Part shown: piece after piece, positions 18,697 to 25,769 of the stretch
Layout of the letters: each line of letters starts with the position of its first letter
How positions within the stretch are numbered: position 1 is the first letter of the stretch
Origin: Providencia sneebia DSM 19967
Lineage (GTDB): Bacteria; Pseudomonadota; Gammaproteobacteria; Enterobacterales; Enterobacteriaceae
Reading direction: 5' to 3'
DNA: 64,000 bases
Assembly: GCF_000314895.2 (NCBI RefSeq)
Contig: NZ_CM001773.1
Coordinates: 1,732,512-1,796,511, forward strand
Notes under the pieces: generated by a model
Seen by the model: only the letters and a program-made list of their open reading frames with translations
The model's database searches: none
Told to the model about the DNA's origin: nothing
Position numbers and translations under genes: made by a program

Positions 18697-18702
18697 ACTC
18701 AA

Positions 18703-19158
18703 TTATGAACGGCTTTTTAAGTAATGTTGGTAGTCGGGAATAACAACATCAAGGTCGCAATTAAAATAGGGCGATGTAATAATAAAATCTGCTGTGGCAG
18801 GGCTAGTTGCTACAGGAATATTCCAAACGGTTGCTAAGCGCAAAAGTGCTTTTACATCCGGATCATGAGGAACGGCATTTAAGGGATCCCAGAAAAAAAT
18901 CAGGACATCAATTTTTTGTTCGGCAATCATTGCGCCAATTTGCTGATCGCCACCCATTGGGCCACTCAGCATCCCTGTTACAGGTAATCCTGTATGTTGG
19001 CTAATTAAGTTAGCCGTTGTTCCTGTCCCAAACAATTGGTGAGTTTTTAATTGTTCACTATTTTTTTTAACCCACGCTAATAATGAAGATTTACAGTGGT
19101 CATGGGCAACGAGTGCTATATTTTTTTCAGCTCTTATTGTACGTGTAGTGGATTCCAT
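18703..19158 (-). CDS. mgsA: Methylglyoxal synthase
   Basis: Converts dihydroxyacetone phosphate to methylglyoxal and phosphate, bypassing lower glycolysis under phosphate limitation or sugar stress. 151 aa (E. coli 152). Conserved [38 protein letters not shown] and [18 protein letters not shown] carry the phosphate-binding and catalytic Asp residues. Single-domain cytosolic enzyme. Confidence 0.97.
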   Translation of the reverse strand: MESTTRTIRAEKNIALVAHDHCKSSLLAWVKKNSEQLKTHQLFGTGTTANLISQHTGLPVTGMLSGPMGGDQQIGAMIAEQKIDVLIFFWDPLNAVPHDPDVKALLRLATVWNIPVATSPATADFIITSPYFNCDLDVVIPDYQHYLKSRS

Positions 19159-19274
19159 GAGATTCCCTTAAAGGTCAATGTGGCGATAGTATGCTTGAAA
19201 TAGTTGCAGTAGCATGTATGACAACGTATATCATATTGTGAATTAATAGTTTACTGGTTTTGGGAGATATTTTG

Positions 19275-19691
19275 ATGAATGATCAAGAAATTACTGAAAT
19301 ATTACAGAGTGTGAAAACAATAGCTTTAGTGGGTGCAAGTGATAAAAAAGAGCGACCAAGTTATGAAGTTATGGAATTTCTCTTAAAACAAGGCTATTCA
19401 GTGATCCCTGTTAGCCCTAAATTAGCGGATCAGCAGTTATTAGGTCAGCAAGTTTATGCTCAATTGAGTGACATTCAACAATCTATCGATATGGTTGATG
19501 TTTTTCGTAATGCAGATGCTGCGGTGGGAATTGCCAAAGAAGCGGTAGCAATTGGTGCAAAAGTTTTGTGGTTACAAAAAGGGGTTATTAGTGAAGAAGC
19601 GCAAAAGATTGCGCAAGGTGCGGGTCTTCAATTTGTGATGGACAAATGCCCTAAACAAGAAATTACGTCATTAGGATTAGAAAAAGCGTAA
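19275..19691 (+). CDS. yccU: CoA-binding domain protein YccU
   Basis: Rossmann-type CoA-binding protein, 138 aa (E. coli 137). It contains TIALVGASDKKERPSYEVM, VIPVSPK and VDMVDVFRN, and ends near MDKCPKQEI, the family pattern. The ATG at 19275 is preferred over an in-frame TTG 15 bases upstream because GGGAGA lies about seven bases before it. The reaction is unknown; it resembles the N-terminal domain of acyl-CoA synthetases. Confidence 0.92.
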   Translation: MNDQEITEILQSVKTIALVGASDKKERPSYEVMEFLLKQGYSVIPVSPKLADQQLLGQQVYAQLSDIQQSIDMVDVFRNADAAVGIAKEAVAIGAKVLWLQKGVISEEAQKIAQGAGLQFVMDKCPKQEITSLGLEKA

Positions 19692-19708
19692 TTATTGTTG
19701 ATATAAAG

Positions 19709-19731
19709 TGAAGCAGCCATTGGCTGCTTCA
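19709..19731 (+). terminator. Terminator between yccU and hspQ
   Basis: TGAAGCAGCC / GGCTGCTTCA stem with a minimal loop, lying between convergent genes. Confidence 0.6.
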
Positions 19732-19764
19732 TTGACGGGAATAATTTAATGAGTTAATTAGTGA

Positions 19765-20082
19765 TTAGTTACGTAAACGTGGCGCTTGCAGTTGTAAGCG
19801 AATAGATTCTGCCAATTCATCCATGGAAGGTTGTTCTGGATGATCATCAATAGTTTCGTAAGTAATTTGCGCTTCTGCCAAATAAGTATGAATTGCTTCA
19901 CCGTTATCATCTTCCATGACAACGTGATACCACGGCAGATCACGTAATGTGCTATTTGATGCGATATCCTCATCATGAGGTTGATCGAGTGAATATTCAG
20001 CATCAACATCAACGACAACCCCAAGGTAGCCGAGAAGTTTATGACGGACTTGTTGTCCGATACCGTATTTGCTGGTGATCAT
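19765..20082 (-). CDS. hspQ: Heat shock protein HspQ
   Basis: Small heat-shock protein that promotes degradation of denatured DnaA and acts as a Lon specificity factor in enterobacteria. 105 aa with the start used here, the exact E. coli length. Contains [19 protein letters not shown] and [12 protein letters not shown], and ends LQAPRLRN. An AGGAGG lies 5-8 bases before two adjacent ATG codons (20085, 20082); a GTG further upstream overlaps that ribosome binding site and is unlikely. Convergent with yccU. Confidence 0.94.
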   Translation of the reverse strand: MITSKYGIGQQVRHKLLGYLGVVVDVDAEYSLDQPHDEDIASNSTLRDLPWYHVVMEDDNGEAIHTYLAEAQITYETIDDHPEQPSMDELAESIRLQLQAPRLRN

Positions 20083-20303
20083 CATAGCCACCTCCTAAAA
20101 AGCCTTGCTTATACTGTCTTCTTATATTTGGGCAGTGTTGCGCGTTTTCAAGTCAATGTATGGACAATTACTCATAACGCAATACACTGTTTTATACATA
20201 ACATGAAAAGCAGTGCCTCAAATTCAGATTATCTGTTTGATGAATAAAAGACAACAACAAAAAGTGGCAATTAATAAATAGTGTATTGATAACGGAGGCG
20301 AAA

Positions 20304-20585
20304 ATGACAACAGAAACCGGGCGTTTATTCTATATTTATGGTCGCGTACAAGGTGTGGGTTTCCGCTATCAGACTTATCATTGGGCTAACCAGAATGGTA
20401 TTAAAGGGTATGTCTGCAACCGTGATGATGGTAGCGTTAAACTTGCAGTATATGGTTCAGAGCAAGATATCCAATTTGTTGAAGATTGGCTAAAAGCGGG
20501 TGGGCCAGCAGGTGCTAGAATTGACCATTATTTTAGTGAAGTTTGGCAAACAGAAAAAATAGCGGATTTTTCTGTCCGCTATTAA
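20304..20585 (+). CDS. yccX: Acylphosphatase YccX
   Basis: Hydrolyses acyl phosphates. 93 aa (E. coli 92). The catalytic GRVQGVGFRYQTYHWA loop (phosphate-binding Arg) and the Asn in GYVCNRDDGSV are present. The ATG at 20304 has GGAGGCGAAA just upstream, so the in-frame codons before it are not used. In E. coli rlmI lies between hspQ and yccX; it is missing here. Convergent with tusE, 10 bases apart. Confidence 0.94.
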   Translation: MTTETGRLFYIYGRVQGVGFRYQTYHWANQNGIKGYVCNRDDGSVKLAVYGSEQDIQFVEDWLKAGGPAGARIDHYFSEVWQTEKIADFSVRY

Positions 20586-20595
20586 TTGAAGTTTT

Positions 20596-20925
20596 TTAAA
20601 TACATTTAACTGGCTTTGGCAAGCCAGCAAGTTTGGTGGCTTGTTTTGCGGGGCCTTTTGGAAATAGTCGATATAAATAACGGCTATTTCCTTTCTCCTC
20701 GCCAAATTGTTGTGATACAGCTTTTACAAGCATACGAATAGCGGGGGATGTATTAAATTCTAAATAGAAATGACGGACAAAGCGGATAATTTCTAGATGC
20801 TCATCTGTCAGAGTAATATTTTCTTGTTCTGCGAGAAGTGGAATTAATTCCTCACTCCATTGCTGACTATTAATAAGGTAACCCTGAGCGTCAGTTTCGA
20901 TTTCTTGACCATTAAAAAGCAACAT
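20596..20925 (-). CDS. tusE: tRNA 2-thiouridylation sulfur carrier TusE
   Basis: Last carrier in the TusA-TusBCD-TusE relay that delivers sulfur to MnmA for s2U34 of tRNA. 109 aa, as in E. coli. Conserved [39 protein letters not shown] and a C-terminal LPKPVKCI with the active-site Cys108. Confidence 0.97.
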   Translation of the reverse strand: MLLFNGQEIETDAQGYLINSQQWSEELIPLLAEQENITLTDEHLEIIRFVRHFYLEFNTSPAIRMLVKAVSQQFGEEKGNSRYLYRLFPKGPAKQATKLAGLPKPVKCI

Positions 20926-21107
20926 ACCAATTTCGACCTAAATAAAAATAGGGTATAAATTTAGCAAATTATTGCCAATAACCCAAGCAGACCATAAAAT
21001 ATGTTGATAATTTAGCCCGTTGATTGATTATGTGTTTATTTTTAAAACGGTTGATCAAATTAGGGGTTTACATTGAAAGCACAGATGTTTATAGTGCTCT
21101 CCATTGC

Positions 21108-21195
21108 GGAGGGGTGGCCGAGCGGCTGAAGGCAGCGGTCTTGAAAACCGCCGATGGGAAACCATCCGAGAGTTCGAATCTCTCCTCCTCCGCCA
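21108..21195 (+). tRNA. serT: tRNA-Ser (anticodon UGA)
   Basis: 88-base class II tRNA beginning GGAGGGGTGGCCGAGCGGC and ending in an encoded CCA. The anticodon loop CTTGAAA gives UGA. It has a long variable arm (GATGGGAAACCATC) and a T arm GAGAGTTCGAATCTCTC. Same position as E. coli serT after tusE. Its 3' end is the insertion site of the island that follows. Confidence 0.96.
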
Positions 21196-21232
21196 TCTTC
21201 ACTTCTAGCAACGTCTTCCAAAGTCTTCCAAT

Positions 21233-21265
21233 CCCAAGTAAATCAAGCATTCTAACTAAACCCCA
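21233..21265 (+). repeat. Left flanking direct repeat (attL side)
   Basis: 33 bp that matches 34274-34306 except at three positions. It starts CCCAAGTAAATCAAGCATTC and ends ACTAAACCCCA. It lies 38 bases after the tRNA CCA; the intervening bases contain GTCTTCCAAA-GTCTTCCAAT, an arm-like pair that may come from an earlier insertion. Confidence 0.75.
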
Positions 21266-21312
21266 TTATTCCAACGTCTACTAACGTCTATTGAAAACTA
21301 CCCCCTTTAGGT

Positions 21313-21357
21313 GGTACATATGGGGGTACATTTATACCCCATGATTTGAGTACCCCC
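21313..21357 (+). repeat. Integrase arm-like repeats at the left end
   Basis: GGTACAT occurs at 21313 and 21325 (12-bp spacing), and GGGGGTA occurs once on each strand, the reverse copy (TACCCCC, 21351-21357) just before the integrase ATG. The same word recurs at 34184-34202. The layout matches arm-type integrase sites that can also let the integrase repress its own promoter. Confidence 0.6.
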
Positions 21358-21359
21358 AA

Positions 21360-22571
21360 ATGAAGCTAACAGTTAAACAAATTGATTCCAGTAAGCCTAA
21401 AGAAAAAGACTACAAACTATCTGATGGTGGTGGACTGTATCTATTGGTTAAAACTAATGGCGGAAAGTATTGGCGGTTAAAATACCGAATCGATGGTAAA
21501 GAGAAACTTTTAGCTATTGGAATTTATCCAACCGTTACACTAGCTGATGCCAGAAGAAAGCGTGATGATGCAAAGAGATTGCTGGCGGATGGAATTGACC
21601 CAAACCAACAACGCAAAGAACAAAAGCAAGCCTCAAAGATTGACAGTGTAAACACCTTTAAAAATATTGCTCTTGAATGGTATGAGGGAAGAAAGGATCG
21701 CTGGTCTGTTGGTTATCGTGATGACATGATGGACGCATTTGAGAAAGACGTCTTTCCTTATATAGGCAATCGCCCAATTGCTGAAATCAAACCAATGGAA
21801 TTACTTGAAGTGCTTTCTATTATGGAAAAGCGCGGAGCAACCGAGAAGCTAAAGAAAGTACGTCAACGTTGTGGCGAGGTATGGAAGTACGCCATTATTA
21901 CTGGTAGGGCAGAGTATAACCCTGCGCCAGATTTAGCCAGTGCCTTTGTACCACATAAGCGTGAGCATTACGCCCACCTCTCAGTAAGTGAATTACCAGA
22001 GTTTCTTTCTTCTATAGATAAGTACATGGGAAGCCAGATTGTAAGAGTGGCATTAAGGGTGCTTATATTAACTGGAGTTCGACCAGGCGAATTGAGAAAG
22101 GCGGAATGGTCAGAAATTAACTTTGATACTGGAGTATGGGAAATACCAGCTGAAAAAATGAAAATGCGCCGACCGCATATTGTGCCACTATCAGAGCAGG
22201 TTATTGATTTACTGAAACAGATACATCCAATCAGTGGCAGCTATCAATATATATTTCCTAGCCGCACCGATTATAGAAAGCACATATCAGATATGGCACT
22301 GAATACGATGATTAGGCGCATGGGCTACAGTGGTAGAGCCACAGGTCACGGTTTCAGGCATACAATGAGCACCATTCTACACGAACAAGGTTATAACACT
22401 GCATGGATTGAGACACAGCTAGCGCACGTTGATAAAAACTCTATTCGTGGAACGTATAACCATGCTCAGTATATTGATGGACGTAGAGAAATGCTTCAAT
22501 GGTACGCTGATTACATGGGGGCATTAGAGAACGGGGATAATGTTGTCCACGGTAATTTCAAACGCGCTTAA
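21360..22571 (+). CDS. P4-type tyrosine integrase
   Basis: Site-specific recombinase of 403 aa that would insert and excise the island at tRNA-Ser. The N-terminal DUF4102 arm-binding domain begins MKLTVKQIDSSKPKEKDYKL and is followed by a SAM-like core-binding domain. The catalytic domain has Arg241 (TGVRPGELR), His330-x-x-Arg333 (HGFRHTMS), a second His in QLAHVD and nucleophile Tyr366 (GTYNHAQY), so it looks intact. The ATG is four bases after an arm-like TACCCCC copy, suggesting autoregulation. A terminator follows the gene. Confidence 0.95.
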   Translation: MKLTVKQIDSSKPKEKDYKLSDGGGLYLLVKTNGGKYWRLKYRIDGKEKLLAIGIYPTVTLADARRKRDDAKRLLADGIDPNQQRKEQKQASKIDSVNTFKNIALEWYEGRKDRWSVGYRDDMMDAFEKDVFPYIGNRPIAEIKPMELLEVLSIMEKRGATEKLKKVRQRCGEVWKYAIITGRAEYNPAPDLASAFVPHKREHYAHLSVSELPEFLSSIDKYMGSQIVRVALRVLILTGVRPGELRKAEWSEINFDTGVWEIPAEKMKMRRPHIVPLSEQVIDLLKQIHPISGSYQYIFPSRTDYRKHISDMALNTMIRRMGYSGRATGHGFRHTMSTILHEQGYNTAWIETQLAHVDKNSIRGTYNHAQYIDGRREMLQWYADYMGALENGDNVVHGNFKRA

Positions 22572-22592
22572 TCCACCAGCAACCACATACAG

Positions 22593-22622
22593 AACCAGAC
22601 AGTAAAAGGTCTGGTTTTTTTG
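22593..22622 (+). terminator. Terminator of the integrase gene
   Basis: AACCAGAC / GTCTGGTT stem with an 8-base loop followed by a T run, 22 bases after the stop codon. Confidence 0.85.
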
Positions 22623-22700
22623 TACCTGAAACAGTCATAACTGGACAAATAGACAGTAGTTATAGACTGTAGTAGACTTGTGTATACTATAAAGAATAAA

Positions 22701-22779
22701 GCTATGCCTAGGCTGATCCCCGAAAACTAGTACACCTCTACTAGCTGGCATAGCTCCTACCAAAAGAGGGCTAGAGGTG
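22701..22779 (+). promoter_or_regulatory. Leader hairpin whose loop is complementary to the downstream ribosome binding site
   Basis: GCTATGCC (22701-22708) pairs with GGCATAGC (22747-22754). The enclosed loop contains CACCTCTA (22733-22740), the exact complement of TAGAGGTG (22772-22779), which holds the ribosome binding site of the next gene. This could give translational control or a P4-like antisense immunity arrangement. Inference from pairing only. Confidence 0.5.
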
Positions 22780-22784
22780 GAAGC

Positions 22785-23324
22785 ATGAGTTTTGGGCGTA
22801 ATTGCGAGCAATATTGGGATCATGCTAACTGGGTTCCTGTAAATGTATTGGTTGATGAATGGTGTAAATTAGACAAAGTTTGTAAGGAAGCTAAGAAAAT
22901 GGCTATTCTTTCCGCTTGTGAACGAGGCCATGTCAATTACATGCGTTCTGATGGGAAAACATGGGATGACCCTATTAATGATTTGTATGGGCGAGGGATT
23001 TTATTAATAGATAAAGAATCATTTTTAGTATGGGCATCTCAATTTAATGATCCTAATGTTCCAACAAAAAATATAACGACTAGAGAAAAGAATAATTTAA
23101 ATTCTGTTATTGGAGCTTTGTTGCTTATTTTATTAAGAGAAAAAGAATTCTGGAATCAAACTTCTGTCATTAACGAAATGAATAACATATTTAGTGACTT
23201 AGAGCCGTTTTCAAAACGAAATTTAGAAAAAATATTCCCTCAAGCTAAGAGCGCATTGAAGGAAAAAGGGTATGATTTTGATGAATTAATGTTAGCGCAT
23301 GAAAAGAAAAATTCTCCATTTTAA
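22785..23324 (+). CDS. Island protein of unknown function (179 aa)
   Basis: Not recognised. Soluble, Lys/Glu-rich, starting MSFGRNCEQYWDHANWVPVN. The first ~75 residues (VLVDEWCKLDKVCKEAKKMAILSAC in two parts) look like a helical winged-helix-type region such as those of small regulators beside P4-type integrases, but no diagnostic motif is seen. The ribosome binding site AGAGGTGG is close to the ATG and is complementary to an upstream hairpin loop. Followed 11 bases later by a second open frame, so probably cotranscribed with it. Confidence 0.7.
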   Translation: MSFGRNCEQYWDHANWVPVNVLVDEWCKLDKVCKEAKKMAILSACERGHVNYMRSDGKTWDDPINDLYGRGILLIDKESFLVWASQFNDPNVPTKNITTREKNNLNSVIGALLLILLREKEFWNQTSVINEMNNIFSDLEPFSKRNLEKIFPQAKSALKEKGYDFDELMLAHEKKNSPF

Positions 23325-23335
23325 GGATTATAATT

Positions 23336-23608
23336 ATGGTTGATTATGATAAAGAAAGTTGCGCCTCATTTCAGCGTTTATATTCATACTATCATGTAGA
23401 ACAAATGGCTATGTTGTGGTGTGGAATAAAACCTTCGGATTTTGATGAGGTGATTTCTGAGTGTGAATATATAAAAAGAGCCATACCAAAACACCCATTT
23501 ATTGGATGCTTAGAACATCGAGCCATGGCTATAACGTCTGGGTTGCTGAGTTCGGTACAGGTAACAAAGAGATTGAGCAGATTAAAGAACAGACGATTGC
23601 TTTTTTAA
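23336..23608 (+). CDS. Truncated island protein fused out of frame to a primase remnant
   Basis: A 90-aa open frame, MVDYDKESCASFQRLYSYYH... About the first 65 residues look like the start of a small island protein. The tail after about HRAMAIT is probably out-of-frame sequence from the primase gene whose real frame begins near 23506. The most economical reading is a deletion joining the 5' part of one gene to the 3' part of another. Confidence 0.5.
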   Translation: MVDYDKESCASFQRLYSYYHVEQMAMLWCGIKPSDFDEVISECEYIKRAIPKHPFIGCLEHRAMAITSGLLSSVQVTKRLSRLKNRRLLF

Positions 23609-23934
23609 GTACGTATGGAATGAGTCGATTTGCGCCATTGCCCTATGATGAACAATCTTTACCTATTAGAGAACTCGCTGGGTACAGGGTTAAATCAAGT
23701 ACGCATGATGAAGCACCCATACTGTTTTATACATTGCCAACGGTATTTAAGAACGAGATAGCCAAAACGTTCAATACAGATATTTTCTCTGATGCTCTAC
23801 ATAAACTAGGCATTTTAAAGAAACCTGCCAATGAGAAAGGGTATCAAAGCAGAACACCGCGTTTGAAGCATTTAGGTAACATTCAGCAGCGCGCCTACAT
23901 TTTGATGCTTGTTCCTGATGAAGAGGAGGAATGA
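23506..23934 (+). pseudogene. C-terminal remnant of a P4-type primase/helicase (DUF927-like)
   Basis: About 140 residues resembling, from memory, the end of P4-type replication proteins: HGYNVWVAEFGTGNKEIEQI, YGMSRFAPLP, FYTLPTVFKNEIAKTFN and YQSRTPRLKHLGNIQQRAYI are typical of their last domain, and it ends in an acidic tail. The primase, DUF927 core and superfamily 3 helicase are absent, so this copy cannot start replication. It lies immediately before an iteron array that may have been its origin. Confidence 0.65.
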
Positions 23935-23967
23935 TATTTCTCACGTTAGGAAAAAACGGTAATTAAC

Positions 23968-24344
23968 GTTGTCTCAGTTGTCTCAATAAGGGAATAAAAA
24001 AGGTAACTTATTAATATTTATAGTTATGATGGTTATTTTCTGAGACAACACTGAGACAACCTAAGCCTGTTTTGAGACAACATAAGGTGTTTTTGAGACG
24101 ACACTGAAAAGTTTGGATTATCTCTTGGTAGGTTAAAAAAGCGGTTGAGACAACTGAATTCAACGCTGAGACAACACGTGAATTAATAAATAACCATTGA
24201 AAATCAATTAATTGTAAAAAATAGGTGTGAATAGTCATTAGGTTGAGACAACTCAAAATCGTCAAGTTGTCTCAGAGAAAAATATTTAATCTATCTTAAT
24301 CAATGGGTTGAACTAATTGAGACAACTGAGACGACCGAGACAAC
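23968..24344. repeat. Iteron array, 13 copies of TGAGACAAC (possible satellite origin)
   Basis: The 9-mer TGAGACAAC or its reverse GTTGTCTCA occurs at 23968, 23977, 24041, 24052, 24073, 24094 (GAC variant), 24146, 24167, 24244, 24266, 24318, 24327 (GAC variant) and 24336 (CGA variant). The first two and the last three are directly tandem. No gene overlaps it and it sits just after the primase remnant, the place where P4-like elements keep initiator-binding iterons. The rest of 23935-24469 is AT-rich. Confidence 0.8.
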
Positions 24345-24469
24345 CCCTAATCGCGTATTTAATAAAAAAATATTAGAGTGATGTTTAATATATTTATCTA
24401 GAAATTGCGAAGGTAAAAAAGTTGATTATGATTAATGTTTATTCATTATTTTGAAAATGGGAGATTATT

Positions 24470-24823
24470 ATGGATTCGATAATAGAGAAAGATACGTACA
24501 CACCATATTTTGCTAGTCAAATAGCGGTAATAGCTGTTTTTTATGCTTTGTTTGTTTTTTGTGGATTAATGTTAGTAAAACTGGGTTATTCTGGGTTTTG
24601 GGATGCCATGTTAAGTGCTAAAGGTGCCTCTCTGATTTTTGTAGCTGTTATATCTTATTTGTTCGTAATAAGTAGAGTAGGAATGCTATTTAAAGTGATT
24701 ACTGGTAATAAAGATTACTCCAAAAAAGAGAAAGCGATCCGATTACTAGAGGTTTGTTTAATTATGCTGGCCGTGATTGTGACACCATTTTATTCACTTG
24801 GGGAGCTTATCGCTACAAACTAA
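24470..24823 (+). CDS. Small membrane protein of unknown function (117 aa)
   Basis: Not recognised. Three hydrophobic helices at about residues 17-40, 52-74 and 88-108; the loop between helices two and three is basic (NKDYSKKEKAIR). Good ribosome binding site (GGGAGA) before the ATG. It sits between the iteron array and a lipoprotein gene. A GC hairpin (ACCGCC/GGCGGT, 24834-24859) follows. Confidence 0.7.
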   Translation: MDSIIEKDTYTPYFASQIAVIAVFYALFVFCGLMLVKLGYSGFWDAMLSAKGASLIFVAVISYLFVISRVGMLFKVITGNKDYSKKEKAIRLLEVCLIMLAVIVTPFYSLGELIATN

Positions 24824-24897
24824 TATACCTGCTACCGCCAAAGCATAAGCCGAGGCGGTTATGTATAATTGGCCTTATCAACTAAAGGGATCACCAA

Positions 24898-25413
24898 ATG
24901 AAAAAAATCATGATAACGGCTCTATTGGCTTTATTTCTATCAGGATGTGATAACAATCCACCAGCACCCTACGGATTTAAGTGGGGGCAGTCGGTGGAGG
25001 ATATCCAAAAGTTAAACTTAGAGGGGATTATATGCTACGGAGAGACAACATGTAATGTTGAAGAAATGCCAGACCACACTCGCGGGCACGCTGTGCTAAT
25101 GTTTAACAAAGAATCAAAATTAGTTGAGATACTTTATACAAATACGCTTGAAATCAAGAATACCAGCGAAGAACAGGCACTAAATAAATATGAACAAACA
25201 ATCACCAGTTTGACAGCAATATATGGCCCCCCGATACAAAATATAAAAAGATTAGATGATACCTCTAATTTGTTTGGGTGCTTACAAAAAGCCGGCTGCG
25301 CTGAATTTGCCGCCAAGTTTAGTAAAGATGGGTATGTAGTAAACCTGTATATGACGGATGGTAAAAATGACACCGTATTTATACAAGGATTGTATATAAC
25401 ACCTCAAAAATAA
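24898..25413 (+). CDS. Island lipoprotein (171 aa)
   Basis: Predicted lipoprotein: signal peptide MKKIMITALLALFLSGC with lipobox LSGC, Cys17 followed by Asp, which favours inner-membrane retention by the +2 rule. The mature part begins NNPPAPYGFKWGQSVEDIQK, a pattern seen in small hypothetical lipoproteins of mobile elements, and has several cysteines that may pair in the periplasm. Function unknown. Own terminator downstream. Confidence 0.75.
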   Translation: MKKIMITALLALFLSGCDNNPPAPYGFKWGQSVEDIQKLNLEGIICYGETTCNVEEMPDHTRGHAVLMFNKESKLVEILYTNTLEIKNTSEEQALNKYEQTITSLTAIYGPPIQNIKRLDDTSNLFGCLQKAGCAEFAAKFSKDGYVVNLYMTDGKNDTVFIQGLYITPQK

Positions 25414-25432
25414 TTACTTAGAGCAAAAAAGC

Positions 25433-25458
25433 AAAAGCCGACCTTGAGTCGGTTTTTT
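25433..25458 (+). terminator. Terminator after the island lipoprotein
   Basis: AAAGCCGAC / GTCGGTTTTTT stem with loop CTTGA and a T6 run. Confidence 0.85.
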
Positions 25459-25595
25459 GTTGTCTTGATTTTACGAATTGAATTTTAAATAGAAAAATAT
25501 TCTACACAGCTGGTTTTTATTAGAATTATTTTGTTGTTTATTTTTTGTGCTGAATTATAATTAACTGTATTAATAAACATACTGAGGATATGACC

Positions 25596-25769
25596 ATGAC
25601 TAGAACAGAGAAAGGCTTTAAAACAGTTTCCATTGACGGGCAGTTAGTGGCACGTATTGAGAAGTTACGCCAAAAACGTGCGGAAAAAGATTTTTTACTT
25701 AGTGGAGCACCGATGACCCAGATTATTCGAGGGTTATTGAATGAAGCTCTACGTCGTGAGGGGTTCTAA
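25596..25769 (+). CDS. RHH-like small protein (57 aa)
   Basis: MTRTEKGFKTVSIDGQLVAR begins a strand-helix-helix pattern (KTVSIDGQLVARIEKL ... MTQIIRGLLNEALRR) typical of ribbon-helix-helix repressors or antitoxins. The stop overlaps the next start (TAATG), so translation is coupled to the tape-measure-like gene. It may repress its own operon. No partner toxin is recognised. Confidence 0.7.
   Translation: MTRTEKGFKTVSIDGQLVARIEKLRQKRAEKDFLLSGAPMTQIIRGLLNEALRREGF

Noticed and set aside
23968..24344. CRISPR array
   Set aside because: The repeats are only 9 bp, occur on both strands and have irregular spacing, and there are no cas genes. Iterons fit better.
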